A DNA stretch of 64,000 nucleotides, taken from contig JBLMWU010000161.1 of NCBI GenBank assembly GCA_050257395.1, positions 7,681 to 71,680 of the forward strand, written 5' to 3'. The number at the start of each line of letters is the position of its first letter. The stretch's first letter is position 1. The notes under the pieces were generated by a model. That model ran no database searches and was not told where the DNA came from. It was given only the letters and a program-made list of their open reading frames with translations. Made by a program: the position numbers and the translations under genes. Source of the DNA: JAIRTY01 sp050257395. Lineage in GTDB: Bacteria; Actinomycetota; Actinomycetes; Streptosporangiales; Streptosporangiaceae. Below, piece after piece: positions 53,631-62,345 of this stretch.

Positions 53631-53668
53631 GGGGAACCTCCTTGGGAACGAGGCTACACATCATGCCG

Positions 53669-54412
53669 CTAGCCATGATCCAGGCGCGGCGCGAGCCGGC
53701 GCAGGACTGTCCGCTCGGCCAGCGTCCAGCCGGTCGTGGTGAGCAGGTACAGGCCGGCGGCGAGCGGCACGAAGGCGGCGAAGACCACGGTGCCGAACGG
53801 AACGACGCGGCTTAGCGCCGCCGTGACCCGGGCGGTGGCGTCCGGACGGCCGGACCCGCCCGGCTGGGCGGGCCCGGCCCGGCGCCGCGCGGCCCGCACT
53901 GATCCCAGCGCCACCAGGGCGAGCAGGCCGAACAGCACGGCGAACACCAGCCCGTGCGGGCTCCACGGCGCCGCGGCCAGCCAGTGGCTGCCCAGCGGCA
54001 CCCCCGCGAGCTCGTGCCGCAGCAGCAGGTTCGGGCCGCCCGCGGCGGTGGGGGCCAGGAACAGCCGGTAGACCACGCTGAAGAACGGCAGCTGCAGCAG
54101 CGCGGGCAGGCAGCCCGCGTACATGCCGGTGCCCTCGGCCGCGTGCAGCGAAGCCAGCTCCTGCCGCAGCCGGTCCGGCTGCCGGCCGTGCCGCCGGTAC
54201 AGCTCCTGGACCTGCGGGGCCAGCCGGGCGCGGGCCAGCTCCCCGCGGAAGGCCCGGTAGCTGAGCGGGAGCAGCAGCAGCCGCACCGCCATGGTGAAGG
54301 CGACGATCGCCGCGGCGGCCGCCAGCCCGCCGGGGAGCGGCGCGAACAGGATGGCCAGCGCGGACACGAGGTGGTAGGCGACGGCGACGGGCAGAGCGAG
54401 CAGAGCGGACAT
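53669..54412 (-). CDS. YidC/Oxa1-family membrane insertase, second paralogue
   Basis: 247 residues. ATG 54412 has GGAGGGT upstream. The YidC-type core reads MAVRLLLLPLSYRAFRG, then APQVQELYRRHGRQPDRLRQEL, LPFFSVVYRLF and YLLTTTGWTLAERTVLRR. It lacks the long tail and the rnpA/jag context of the main YidC, so it is a paralogue. Preceded by a DUF6412 gene as in Streptomyces, suggesting joint function in the membrane. Confidence 0.85.
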   Translation of the reverse strand: MSALLALPVAVAYHLVSALAILFAPLPGGLAAAAAIVAFTMAVRLLLLPLSYRAFRGELARARLAPQVQELYRRHGRQPDRLRQELASLHAAEGTGMYAGCLPALLQLPFFSVVYRLFLAPTAAGGPNLLLRHELAGVPLGSHWLAAAPWSPHGLVFAVLFGLLALVALGSVRAARRRAGPAQPGGSGRPDATARVTAALSRVVPFGTVVFAAFVPLAAGLYLLTTTGWTLAERTVLRRLAPRLDHG

Positions 54413-54509
54413 GACGGATCACCCTCCAGCGGGCACGGCATTGGCTGTCAGCTGGAGGCGGCAGCGGTGACCCCGCCCAGGAGTGAGCAGCGGGGAAAGC
54501 TAGGGAGGG

Positions 54510-54848
54510 TCAGGCGGCCGCCGGGCACGCCGATGGCGCCCGGGGGCGGGCACGGCCCGGTGCGTCCGGGTCGAGCTGCGGCAGGAACGCTGCCCGCCAC
54601 GCCTTCTGGCGCAGCGCGGCGCGGGTGGCCCGCGGCGAGGCACTGGCGGCCGCGCCCAGCCGGGCGCCGCTCGCCAGCAGGGCCAGCAGCAGGCAGGTGA
54701 GCGCGACGGCAGCGACGGCCAGCAGCCCGGCCGGCCGGACGGGCGCCCCCACGAGCGACAGACCCGCGAGACACAGCCATAGCGTGCCGCTGGCCCCGGC
54801 GGCGTGCATGCTCACGCGGGACAGCTTGCTGCCTGCGAACGCGAGCAC
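54510..54848 (-). CDS. DUF6412-like small membrane protein
   Basis: 112 residues from GTG 54848 with GGAGG six bases before it. Two hydrophobic stretches (GTLWLCLAGLSLVG and AGLLAVAAVALTCLLLALLAS) are followed by a basic tail ending QLDPDAPGRARPRAP, the feature of the DUF6412 family that lies next to YidC-like genes. Function unknown. Confidence 0.65.
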   Translation of the reverse strand: MLAFAGSKLSRVSMHAAGASGTLWLCLAGLSLVGAPVRPAGLLAVAAVALTCLLLALLASGARLGAAASASPRATRAALRQKAWRAAFLPQLDPDAPGRARPRAPSACPAAA

Positions 54849-54889
54849 GGCAACCTCCGGTGTCGGCCCTCGCGGTTCAGCGTACGCGC

Positions 54890-56068
54890 TCAGAACGTGA
54901 ACGCGGGTGCCGCGCCCTGGCCGAGGCACTCCGCCAGGGCGGCGGTGAGGGCCATCTTGCGGGGGTCGTCCATGAGGCTGCGGCCCATCCGGTTCATGAC
55001 GTAGGCGAGGGCCACCCCCCGCTCCGGGTCGGCCCACACCGAGCAGCCGCCGGACCCGTCATGGCCGAACGCGGCCCGGCTGGGCCCGAAGTGCCCCTCC
55101 GGGCCGGACAGCATGAACCCCAGCCCGTAGTCCAGCGGCAGCCGCAGCACCAGGTCGGTGGACCGGCCCTGGCCGGTGGCGGCGGCCCGCACGGTCGCGG
55201 CGCTGACCAGCGCCTGGCTCCCGTCCACCAGCGACCCGAAGATGGTGGCCAGGCCCAGCGCGGTGGCGTGCCCGTTCGCGGCCGGGATCTCGGCCTGCCG
55301 CCAGGCCGGGCTGGCGGTGTCGCCGGCCTGGATCACCGGGTTGCCGATGGCGGCGGCCGCGGCCGGGTGGGCGGCGGCGAAGGCGCGCTGGCGGACGTCC
55401 CGGTCGTCCGGCGGCAGCCGGGCCGCCTGCAGCTCCGAGCACCGTGCCAGGTCGGCGGCGGGCACGCCGATGCAGGCGTCGGCGCCCAGCGGGCCGGCCA
55501 CCTCCGTGGCGAAGAACCGGCCCGGGCTCTGCCCGGTGATCCGCCGGACCAGCTCGCCGGCCAGGTACCCGAAGGTGACCGCGTGGTAGCCGGCGGCGGT
55601 GCCCGGCTGCCACAGCGGTTCCTGGGCGGCCAGCAGCGAGGTCATCTTCTCCCAGTCCGCCAGGCCGGCGACGCTGACCGGCTCGGCGAACCCGGCGAGC
55701 CCGGCCCGGTGGCTCATGAGCCAGCGCACCGTGACGCCGGACTTGCCGCCGGCCGCGAACTCCGGCCAGTACCGGGCCACCGGCTGGTCCGGGTCGAGCC
55801 CGGCCCGGTCCATCAGGATGTGCACGCACACCGCGGTCATCGCCTTGGTGACCGACCAGACGTTGGTGAGCGTGCCCGCCTGCCACGGCCGGGTCCGCGC
55901 CGGGTCGGCCCAGCCGGCCCACAGGTCCACCACCGGCCGTCCCTGGGCGACCACCGCCACGGCGGCCCCCAGTTCGCCCCGCCGGGCGAGGTTCTCCGCG
56001 AACGCCGCCCGGACCGGCTCGAAGCCCGGCGCGCAGGTGCCGTGCAGCTGGGTTTGAGTGATCGTCAT
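54890..56068 (-). CDS. Class C beta-lactamase/esterase family serine hydrolase
   Basis: 392 residues from ATG 56068 with AAGGAGCC upstream. SVTK (72-75) is the Ser-x-x-Lys pair, YHAVTFG the Tyr motif and HDGSGG the third box, as in EstB-type esterases and penicillin-binding-like hydrolases. No signal peptide is seen, so it is probably a cytoplasmic esterase rather than a beta-lactamase. The stop is a TGA at 54890. Confidence 0.9.
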   Translation of the reverse strand: MTITQTQLHGTCAPGFEPVRAAFAENLARRGELGAAVAVVAQGRPVVDLWAGWADPARTRPWQAGTLTNVWSVTKAMTAVCVHILMDRAGLDPDQPVARYWPEFAAGGKSGVTVRWLMSHRAGLAGFAEPVSVAGLADWEKMTSLLAAQEPLWQPGTAAGYHAVTFGYLAGELVRRITGQSPGRFFATEVAGPLGADACIGVPAADLARCSELQAARLPPDDRDVRQRAFAAAHPAAAAAIGNPVIQAGDTASPAWRQAEIPAANGHATALGLATIFGSLVDGSQALVSAATVRAAATGQGRSTDLVLRLPLDYGLGFMLSGPEGHFGPSRAAFGHDGSGGCSVWADPERGVALAYVMNRMGRSLMDDPRKMALTAALAECLGQGAAPAFTF

Positions 56069-56164
56069 GCCCGGCTCCTTCGCGTGACGGCCGCGGTTCA
56101 CCCCCGGGAGTCATTCCCCTTCCACGCGTACCGGTCACTCTCGGGCCTTTACAGCTTCCCGGGC

Positions 56165-56960
56165 CTACCGGATACTCCGCCCTGGCCCGCGACCCTGCCA
56201 GCACCGTGCTCGCCTATGGCGCGGTGGTGTCACCGCCGCGGGACTGGGACCGCTGGTCCGACCTGATCCGGGATCTGGTCACCCACTGGACCGAGCGCTA
56301 CGGGCTGGCTGAGGTCCGCGACCACTGGAGCTTCGAGGTCTGGAACGAGCCGAACCTGGACGTGTTCTGGTCTGGCACCCGGGAGGAGTACTTCCGGCTG
56401 TACGACGTCACCGCCAGCGCGGTTCGTTCCGTCAATCCGGACCTGAGAATCGGCGGACCGGCCTCGGCCGCCAGCGAGTGGGTGGACGAGCTCCTGGCGA
56501 CCTGGCGGCCTCCGGCTCGCCGCTGGACTTCGTCAAGGTTTCCCACGGACAGCAGGCCGAACCCGCCGTGGAACAGCTCGCCTGGCGGGCCCAGCTCCGG
56601 GCACGAGCTCGCGGTCGGGATCGACGGCGACGGCGCCTGGGGCCTGGTGGAGGCGCTCGCCGCCCGGGACGACGACGGCCGGATCACCCTGCTGGTCTGG
56701 AACGCCCCGCTGGACCAGCACGCCCCCCCACGGGGACCCGCGGCTGGACCGGAACGTACGGCTGCGGGTGCCGGTGCCGGGCGGCGGGGCCTACCGGGTG
56801 ACCCATCACCGGATCGACGCGGGCCATTCGAACATCGTGCCGGTCTGGGACCGGGTGCGGCGCGGCTCCCGGTGGCCCGATGACGCGCAGTGGCAGCTGC
56901 TCAAGCAGGCGAACACCCTGGAAGAGGCGGCCCCGCCCCTGTTTCGATCTGATCCCGGAA
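56165..56960 (+). pseudogene. Broken GH39 glycoside hydrolase (beta-xylosidase-like)
   Basis: The front part VSPPRDWDRWSDLIRDL, then WSFEVWNEPNLDVFWSG and LRIGGPASAASEWVDEL is GH39, including the acid/base WNEP. The sequence then shifts frame at about 56500 (GSPLDFVKVSHG appears in the next frame), loses the middle, and resumes as VGIDGDGAWGLVEALAA and, in yet another frame, VPGGGAYRVTHHRID ... NIVPVWDRV. The N-terminus is missing. It ends just before tRNA-Arg. Confidence 0.7.
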
Positions 56961-57056
56961 GGATCAGACGGGAACTTCTGAGCCTGGTGGGTCGTTATGG
57001 CCTGCTGCACGCTCTGTGTCCAGCGCGTGACCTTGACCCTGCACAATGGGTCCTGG

Positions 57057-57133
57057 GCGCCTGTAGCTCAGCTGGATAGAGCGGCTGCCTTCTAAGCAGC
57101 GGGTCGCGGGTTCGAGTCCTGCCAGGCGCACCA
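57057..57133 (+). tRNA. tRNA-Arg (TCT anticodon)
   Basis: All arms fold: acceptor GCGCCTG/CAGGCGC, D arm GCTC/GAGC, anticodon stem GCTGC/GCAGC with loop CTTCTAA (anticodon TCT), T arm with TTCGAGT loop, and an encoded CCA end. It reads the rare AGA codon in this GC-rich genome. tRNA genes like this are common integration sites; a relic gene ends 97 bp upstream. Confidence 0.97.
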
Positions 57134-57245
57134 CTCCAAACCACCAGGCCAAGGCCCCAATCCAGCGGCTGGGCAACGATCTTTACGGCGACTTCTGGCG
57201 CTGGCGTGCCCGCTGCGCGCCCGATCGCCTGGAACTGCTGAGGCC
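57134..57245. other. Post-tRNA spacer with a possible coding scrap
   Basis: The plus frame up to the TAA at 57247 reads RLGNDLYGDFWRWRARC, then APDRLELLRP, with biased codons but no start and no family I know. It may be the end of a gene lost by recombination at the tRNA. No attachment-site repeat of the tRNA end is seen nearby. Confidence 0.3.
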
Positions 57246-57506
57246 TTAATGACGGCTGACCAGCAGCAGCACGACCACGACCACCATCGCGCTGAGCACC
57301 ACGCCCATGATGATCACCGCGGCGTTGGTCAGGCCAGCCAGGTGCAGCCGCTCTGCTCGCGCTTCGGCGCGCATTTCCTGTTCGCGCTCAGCCTTACCCG
57401 GCTTCGGTGACCTCGCCCATGGCGGCGGTGGAACGCGCGGACCGCGCCTGAGGCGACCGCTGAACGGCCGCCACTTCGGCCCCCCAAACCGCCAGTTCCA
57501 TGACAA
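57246..57506 (-). CDS. Small tail-anchored membrane protein
   Basis: 86 residues or fewer; the start is uncertain (GTG 57506 or a later ATG). A charged helix (AEREQEMRAEARAERLH) is followed by one hydrophobic C-terminal segment (AAVIIMGVVLSAMVVVVVLLL), which would anchor it in the membrane. Not recognised. Third-position bias is weaker than in the neighbours. Confidence 0.45.
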   Translation of the reverse strand: MSWNWRFGGPKWRPFSGRLRRGPRVPPPPWARSPKPGKAEREQEMRAEARAERLHLAGLTNAAVIIMGVVLSAMVVVVVLLLVSRH

Positions 57507-57715
57507 GTTATCCGGGCTATACGGTCGTCCGGGTCATCCATCGGCACCTCGAGGGTGAGCGCCTGCTTAGCTCCGAGTATTACGCCTGCTACCCACCAGG
57601 CGCCATGCGCCGGACTGGCGGCGCCGGCCGGGCGACCGGGCATCCGGCGATGAGTTTGCGCTGGCCCACCGGTCTGACCTGGTGACCGACCAGCGTCAGC
57701 AAACGGAGCCCGGCC

Positions 57716-58330
57716 ATGACCAACGACGACTCTGACCTGCAGCCGGTGGTAGCCGCCGAGTTGCTGGCCCTTGCCGACCTCCTCGAATCGGCGACCGACG
57801 CCCAGTGGGACGCCCCTTCGCTGTGTGCGGGCTGGCGGGTCCGGGAGGTGGTCGCGCACATGACCATGGCGGCGCGTTACTCCGAGGAGGAGTTCATGGC
57901 TGAGTGGCGCCGCTGCGACTTCGACTTCGGCCGCCTCTCGAACGAGATCGCCAGCCGCGACGCCGGGTTGCCACCCGGCGAGCTCGTCGCCAACCTGCGC
58001 TCTGAGGTGATGCGGCACTGGATGCCGCCGGGCGGCGGCTACCACGGCGCGCTGAACCACGCCGTCATCCACGGCCTGGACGTGACCGTGCCGCTCGGGA
58101 TGCCGCGCACGTCCCCAGACGACACCATCCGCATCGTCCTTGACGACCTCACCACGGGCGGCGTGCACGAGCACTTCGGCACCGACCTGGCAGGGCGCTC
58201 CCTCCAGGCCACCGACCTCGACTGGTCCTACGGCTCGGGCCCGGTCCTGCGCGGCACAGCCGGGGGCCTGGCGCTCGTGCTCTGCGGCCGCGCACTCCCG
58301 CCCGGGCGGCTCACCGGCGAACCGCTGTAA
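57716..58330 (+). CDS. Maleylpyruvate isomerase-family (DinB-like) mycothiol-dependent protein
   Basis: 204 residues. The metal-binding DinB-like fold shows LCAGWRVREVVAHMT and NHAVIHGLDVTVPLG, with the His residues that hold zinc in the mycothiol-dependent maleylpyruvate isomerase family. The start ATG is 57716. Such proteins use mycothiol in detoxification or aromatic breakdown. No aromatic-degradation gene lies beside it, so the substrate is open. Confidence 0.85.
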   Translation: MTNDDSDLQPVVAAELLALADLLESATDAQWDAPSLCAGWRVREVVAHMTMAARYSEEEFMAEWRRCDFDFGRLSNEIASRDAGLPPGELVANLRSEVMRHWMPPGGGYHGALNHAVIHGLDVTVPLGMPRTSPDDTIRIVLDDLTTGGVHEHFGTDLAGRSLQATDLDWSYGSGPVLRGTAGGLALVLCGRALPPGRLTGEPL

Positions 58331-58433
58331 GCGGCGACCATGCCATCGCACCGCTGGCGGAGCCGCGATGAATCCGGCCGGGAAAGAGAGTCTTAAGGTG
58401 CGTAAACCGGCAGGCGAAGGCGAGGGCAGGACC

Positions 58434-58706
58434 ATGCTGGACAAGCAGTTCACCGCGACGATGCAGAAGAGCCCGGCCACGGGCGGCTGGACCTACGTGG
58501 TCATGCCGGATTCGGTGGAGTTCTTCGGGACCCGGGGGCTGGTCAAGGTGCGCGGCACCATCGACGGCCACCCGTTCCAGAGCTCGTTCATGGCCATGGG
58601 GGACGGCACGCACAAGCTGCCGGTGAAGGCCGACGTCCGCCGGGCGATCGGCAAGCAGGCCGGCGACACCGTGACCGTCCGCCTGGCGGAGCGGCTGAAC
58701 AGCTAG
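58434..58706 (+). CDS. DUF1905-family protein
   Basis: 90 residues from ATG 58434; an in-frame ATG at 58368 could add 22. It has FTATMQKSPATGGWTYV, FFGTRGLVKVRGTIDG, and GDGTHKLPVKADVRRAIGK, the DUF1905 small beta-barrel fold. Function unknown. The 58707-58783 spacer carries a short frame starting MAEDRLRVLWDQ that runs into the next gene antisense and is not convincing. Confidence 0.85.
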   Translation: MLDKQFTATMQKSPATGGWTYVVMPDSVEFFGTRGLVKVRGTIDGHPFQSSFMAMGDGTHKLPVKADVRRAIGKQAGDTVTVRLAERLNS

Positions 58707-58783
58707 CCCGGCAGAGCGGCCATGGCGGAGGACCGCCTGCGCGTGCTGTGGGACCAGCCGCCCTTCTCGATCCGGGTCGCCCC

Positions 58784-59620
58784 TCACGTGCCGGCTGCGG
58801 CCCCGGCCCGGATGGCGGTCAGCAGCAGGTCCGCCACCTGGTCCGGGTGCTCCAGGTAGGGCTGGTGCGCCATCTCCGGCAGCTCGCGGAAGGAACCGCG
58901 CGGAAGCCGGGCTGCCAGCTCACGGCAGCGGGCGAGCAGGAACGGCAGGTCGAAGCCGCCGCACGCCACCGTGACCGGCACCTGCACCTCGGCCAGCCGG
59001 TTCCAGGCGTCCACGCCGCTGCCGCCCGCGTCCTCGGGCGCGCCGTTGCGGATGATGATGCCGTTCATGTCCAGGGCCAGCGCCCGGGCGGCACCGCCGA
59101 CCCGGCCTTCCGGCTGGGCAGGGCCGTCCAGCCACACCCAGGTCTCCAGCCGGTTCTCCTCCGCCAGGTCCCCCGCGGCGATTGCCTGGTCGATGAGCGT
59201 GTCCAGCCGCTGGGTGTCCGGGTCGAGCGCCTCGTAGGTCATGGGCGGCGATCCGCTGACCGCGGTGCCGAACAGCACCAGCCCGGCCACCCGCTCCGGC
59301 GCGGTCAGCGCGGTGTCCAGCGCGATCCCGCCGCCTGCCGAGGCCCCCGCCAGCCACACCGGGCCGTCCGCGACCCCGGCGAGCACCGCAAGCAGATCCT
59401 CTACGTGGGAGAACGGCCCGGCACTGACCGCCGTCTCCCCGAATCCGCGCCGGTCGTAGGCGACCACGGTGACGGCGGGCGCGAGCCGCCGGGCCACCTC
59501 CGCCCAGCCGCGCCGGTCCGACACCCCCTCGTGCAGCAGCACCACCGTGGGCTGACCGCCGGGCCAGCGATCCGCCGCCAGTGCGGCGTCCCCGGCCCGG
59601 ACGGTGAAAGGCTCACTCAC
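58784..59620 (-). CDS. Alpha/beta hydrolase
   Basis: 278 residues, GTG start 59620. VVLLHEGVSDRRGW is the oxyanion region, Ser94 (LAGASAGGGIA) the nucleophile, the Asp is in GGFDLPFL and the His in MAHQPYLE. The start overlaps the end of the RibD-like gene by 8 bp, so the two are coupled. Substrate unknown. Confidence 0.92.
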   Translation of the reverse strand: MSEPFTVRAGDAALAADRWPGGQPTVVLLHEGVSDRRGWAEVARRLAPAVTVVAYDRRGFGETAVSAGPFSHVEDLLAVLAGVADGPVWLAGASAGGGIALDTALTAPERVAGLVLFGTAVSGSPPMTYEALDPDTQRLDTLIDQAIAAGDLAEENRLETWVWLDGPAQPEGRVGGAARALALDMNGIIIRNGAPEDAGGSGVDAWNRLAEVQVPVTVACGGFDLPFLLARCRELAARLPRGSFRELPEMAHQPYLEHPDQVADLLLTAIRAGAAAGT

Positions 59621-60380
59621 CGGCGTCGTCCTCCCTGGTGTAGCGCAAGAACAGATAGCCGTCGGCGGCGATCGCGTGCTGGAGCTTCATCCGGGTCAGC
59701 GCGCCCGCCGGGCCGGCGATGATCCGCCCGGCGCCCGCGCCGGCGAGCAGCGGCGAGATCGTCAGGCACACCTCATCGACCAGGCCCGCCGCGTGCAGGG
59801 CGCCGAACAGCGCCGGGCCGCCCTCGCACAGCAGGTGGTCCAGGCCGTAGTCCGCGCGCAGCTGGGCCAGCGCCGCCGCCAGGTCGACCTCGGCCGTGCC
59901 GTGCACCAGCACGTCGGCGACCTCGCCGATGACGGCGCGGCGGCCGCTGTCCGCGGCGGCGGAGGTGATGACGACCGGCCGCACCGGCGCATTGGCGAAC
60001 GCCGCCTGCGCGGGGTCCAGGTCCAGCGAGCCGGACACCACCACCAGCCGCGGATACTCGGTGAACCCGGCGGACAGCCGCCACTCGCGGCGGGCCGCCA
60101 GCGGCCGCACCGCCCGGTAGTTCTCCCGCCGCAGCGTCCCCGCGCCGACCAGCACCCCGTCGGCCGCGGCCCGCAGAATCCCGATGAGCTGCCGGTCCAT
60201 GGCGCCGCCGAGGCCCGCAGAGGTCCCGCCGATCTCGACCGCGCCGTCCAGGCTGGCGACGAACAGCATCCGCACCAGCGGCCGGCCGCGCGGCGCCACA
60301 TACAGCCGCAGCAGGTCGGCGGGGTCCACCGGGGCATCCACGGGGAGCACCGTCAGGCCGGGCGGGTCGCTGGGCGGCAT
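59613..60380 (-). CDS. RibD C-terminal-domain pyrimidine reductase-like protein
   Basis: 255 residues from ATG 60380. LVRMLFVASLDGAVEIGG and DGVLVGAGTLRRENYR, then LLCEGGPALFGALHAAGLVDE are the RibD reductase domain. No deaminase domain is fused, and no riboflavin gene is nearby, so it may be a dihydrofolate-reductase-like enzyme with another role. First of a coupled pair with the hydrolase. Confidence 0.88.
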   Translation of the reverse strand: MPPSDPPGLTVLPVDAPVDPADLLRLYVAPRGRPLVRMLFVASLDGAVEIGGTSAGLGGAMDRQLIGILRAAADGVLVGAGTLRRENYRAVRPLAARREWRLSAGFTEYPRLVVVSGSLDLDPAQAAFANAPVRPVVITSAAADSGRRAVIGEVADVLVHGTAEVDLAAALAQLRADYGLDHLLCEGGPALFGALHAAGLVDEVCLTISPLLAGAGAGRIIAGPAGALTRMKLQHAIAADGYLFLRYTREDDAGE

Positions 60381-60421
60381 GCCGGCGAATCTACCGGCCC
60401 GGCGGGCTGCGGGGCGCCGCC

Positions 60422-60961
60422 TTATTCGGCGAGCAGAAACCGAGCGCTGCCGAATGTCACGCAGTCCCCGGGCCGGACGATGAAGCCCTGGCCCGCGAGC
60501 CAGCCGTTCACCCGGGTGCCGTTGGTCGAGCCGAGATCGGCGAGCACCCATTCACCCGCGGCCCGCCGCAGCTCGGCGTGCCGCCAGGACACGGTCATGT
60601 TCGGCAGGGCCAGGTCGCACTCGGGCGAGCGGCCGATCAGGAACGCCCGGTCCCCGCGCGGCAGGATCAGCGTGGGCATCCGCGGCGTGCGCCAGGCGCG
60701 CTGCACCCGGGCGCCGAGCCCGGCGCACCAGGTGACGCCCCGGTCCAGCAGGCCGCTCGCTGGCGCGGGCGACGGCAGGTCGCCCAGCAGCCTGGCCAGC
60801 TCGCCCATGCGCCGGGCGCGCAGCGCCAGGTCCACCCGCTGAAGGAAGGTGTCGTTCGACAGCCGGCCGTCAACGGACCCGTGCTGGAGCTTTTCAATAA
60901 CCTTCTCGCGATCCTCATCGGATGCGCGCAACTCCGGCGGCACGGTGTCCTGGCTCACCAT
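60422..60961 (-). CDS. DUF1707-FHA protein
   Basis: 179 residues. The DUF1707 domain (LRASDEDREKVIEKLQHG, SVDGRLSNDTFLQRVDLA) lies at the N-terminus. The FHA domain at the C-terminus has IGRSPECDLAL, SWRHAEL and DLGSTNGTRVNG, so it binds phosphothreonine peptides. Likely a target of a Ser/Thr kinase (none visible here). Its ATG or GTG at 60961 is divergent from the VOC gene. Confidence 0.9.
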   Translation of the reverse strand: MVSQDTVPPELRASDEDREKVIEKLQHGSVDGRLSNDTFLQRVDLALRARRMGELARLLGDLPSPAPASGLLDRGVTWCAGLGARVQRAWRTPRMPTLILPRGDRAFLIGRSPECDLALPNMTVSWRHAELRRAAGEWVLADLGSTNGTRVNGWLAGQGFIVRPGDCVTFGSARFLLAE

Positions 60962-61046
60962 AGATCAACGATACGCGCGCCCGGCTCTCCCATTCCAGGG
61001 CGAACAACGCAGCCTTTCTGCCACAGTCCCGGAGCAGAATCTCCCC

Positions 61047-61400
61047 ATGACCGGACGATGGCACGGCCTGGTGATCGACTGTCCCGACCCGTCCGCGCTG
61101 GCGGACTTCTACCAGCAGCTCCTCGGCATGCAGCGGGTCCAGGACGAGGACGGCTGGGTGGTGATCGGTGACGCCCCCGATCGGCCCGGCCTGGCGTTCC
61201 AGCGGGTCCCGGAGCACCAGCCGCCGGAATGGCCGGATCCCGCCCGGCCCCAGCAGATGCATCTCGACATCATGGTCGCCGACATCGACGAGGCCGAAGC
61301 GGAGGCACTGGCGCTGGGCGCCACCCGCCTGCCGGGCGGCGGCGGGCACTTCCGGGTCTACGCCGACCCGGCCGGCCACCCGTTCTGCCTGGTCACCTGA
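61047..61400 (+). CDS. VOC-superfamily (glyoxalase/bleomycin-resistance-like) protein
   Basis: 117 residues. HGLVIDCPDPSALADFYQ, and later QQMHLDIMVADIDEAEAEAL with GATRLPGGGGHFRVYADPAGHPFCLV are two beta-alpha-beta-beta-beta units. It could bind a metal and a small ligand. ATG 61047; GGAG lies about 12 bases upstream. Function not determined. Confidence 0.88.
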   Translation: MTGRWHGLVIDCPDPSALADFYQQLLGMQRVQDEDGWVVIGDAPDRPGLAFQRVPEHQPPEWPDPARPQQMHLDIMVADIDEAEAEALALGATRLPGGGGHFRVYADPAGHPFCLVT

Positions 61401-61470
61401 GGACCGATGATTCCGGCCCGGCCGGGCGGTCATAGCTGGAGAACAGCCACCTGACGGGGAGGAGCCCGGG

Positions 61471-62325
61471 ATGGCCGCACCGGACGTTGTGCTGGAGGGC
61501 CTGGCGTTCGGCGAGTCGCCGCGCTGGCACGAAGGGCGGCTGTGGGTCTCCGACTGGGGCGCCCGGGAGATCATCGCCCTCGATCCAGCAACCGGCGCGA
61601 GCGAGGTCGCGGTCCGGGTCCCGTTCCGGTCGGTGCCGATGTGCATCGACTGGCTGCCCGGCGGCCGGGGCCTGCTGGTCGTGTCGCCCGCCGACGGGCG
61701 GCTGCTGCGCCGCGACGCCAGCGGCGCCCTGGTCCCCTACGCCGACCTGAGCGCGCTCGGCCGGATCTGGAACGAGATCGTGGTGGACGGCCGCGGCAAC
61801 GCCTACGTGAACGGCGGCGGCTCGGACCTGATGGCCGGGGAGGAGTTCCGGCCCGGTGTCATCGCCCTGGTCACGCCGGACGGGGCGGTGCGGCAGGTGG
61901 CCGGCGGGATCGCGTTCGGCAATGGCATGGCGGTGACCCCGGACAACGGGACGCTGATCGTGGCCGAGTCGTACGGCAACCGGCTGACCGCGTTCGACAT
62001 CGCCGCGGACGGCAGCCTGTCCGGCCGCCGCGTGTGGGCCGGGGTGGACGGCTACCCCGACGGCATCTGCCTGGACGCCACGGGCGCCGCCTGGTTCGCG
62101 GACGTCCCGGCCAGGCACTGCGTGCGGGTAGCCGAGGGCGGCACGGTGCTGGACACGATCAGCCTGGACCGCGGCTGCTTCGCCTGCATGCTCGGCGGCC
62201 CGGACCGGCAGACCCTGTTCCTGATCGCCACCGAGTGGCGCGGCCCCGAGCACATGGGTGAGGGACCGCGCACCGGTCAGGTGCTGGCGGTCCGGGCACC
62301 CGCGCCGGGCGCTGGCTGGCCCTGA
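61471..62325 (+). CDS. SMP-30/gluconolactonase-family protein
   Basis: 284-residue six-bladed beta-propeller. Metal ligands fit: Glu15 (GESPRW), an Asn in RIWNEIVVDGRGNAYVNG, Asn in FGNGMAVTPD, and Asp in GYPDGIC. GGGAGGAG lies before the ATG. It hydrolyses sugar lactones or related esters with a divalent metal. Convergent with thyX, 20 bp apart. Confidence 0.92.
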   Translation: MAAPDVVLEGLAFGESPRWHEGRLWVSDWGAREIIALDPATGASEVAVRVPFRSVPMCIDWLPGGRGLLVVSPADGRLLRRDASGALVPYADLSALGRIWNEIVVDGRGNAYVNGGGSDLMAGEEFRPGVIALVTPDGAVRQVAGGIAFGNGMAVTPDNGTLIVAESYGNRLTAFDIAADGSLSGRRVWAGVDGYPDGICLDATGAAWFADVPARHCVRVAEGGTVLDTISLDRGCFACMLGGPDRQTLFLIATEWRGPEHMGEGPRTGQVLAVRAPAPGAGWP

Positions 62326-62345
62326 CCGCGGGCCGGCCCCGGCGC

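Noticed and set aside
58721..58858. Short frame MAEDRLRVLWDQ after the DUF1905 gene
   Set aside because: It runs antisense into the alpha/beta hydrolase gene, has no homology I recognise and no independent support.
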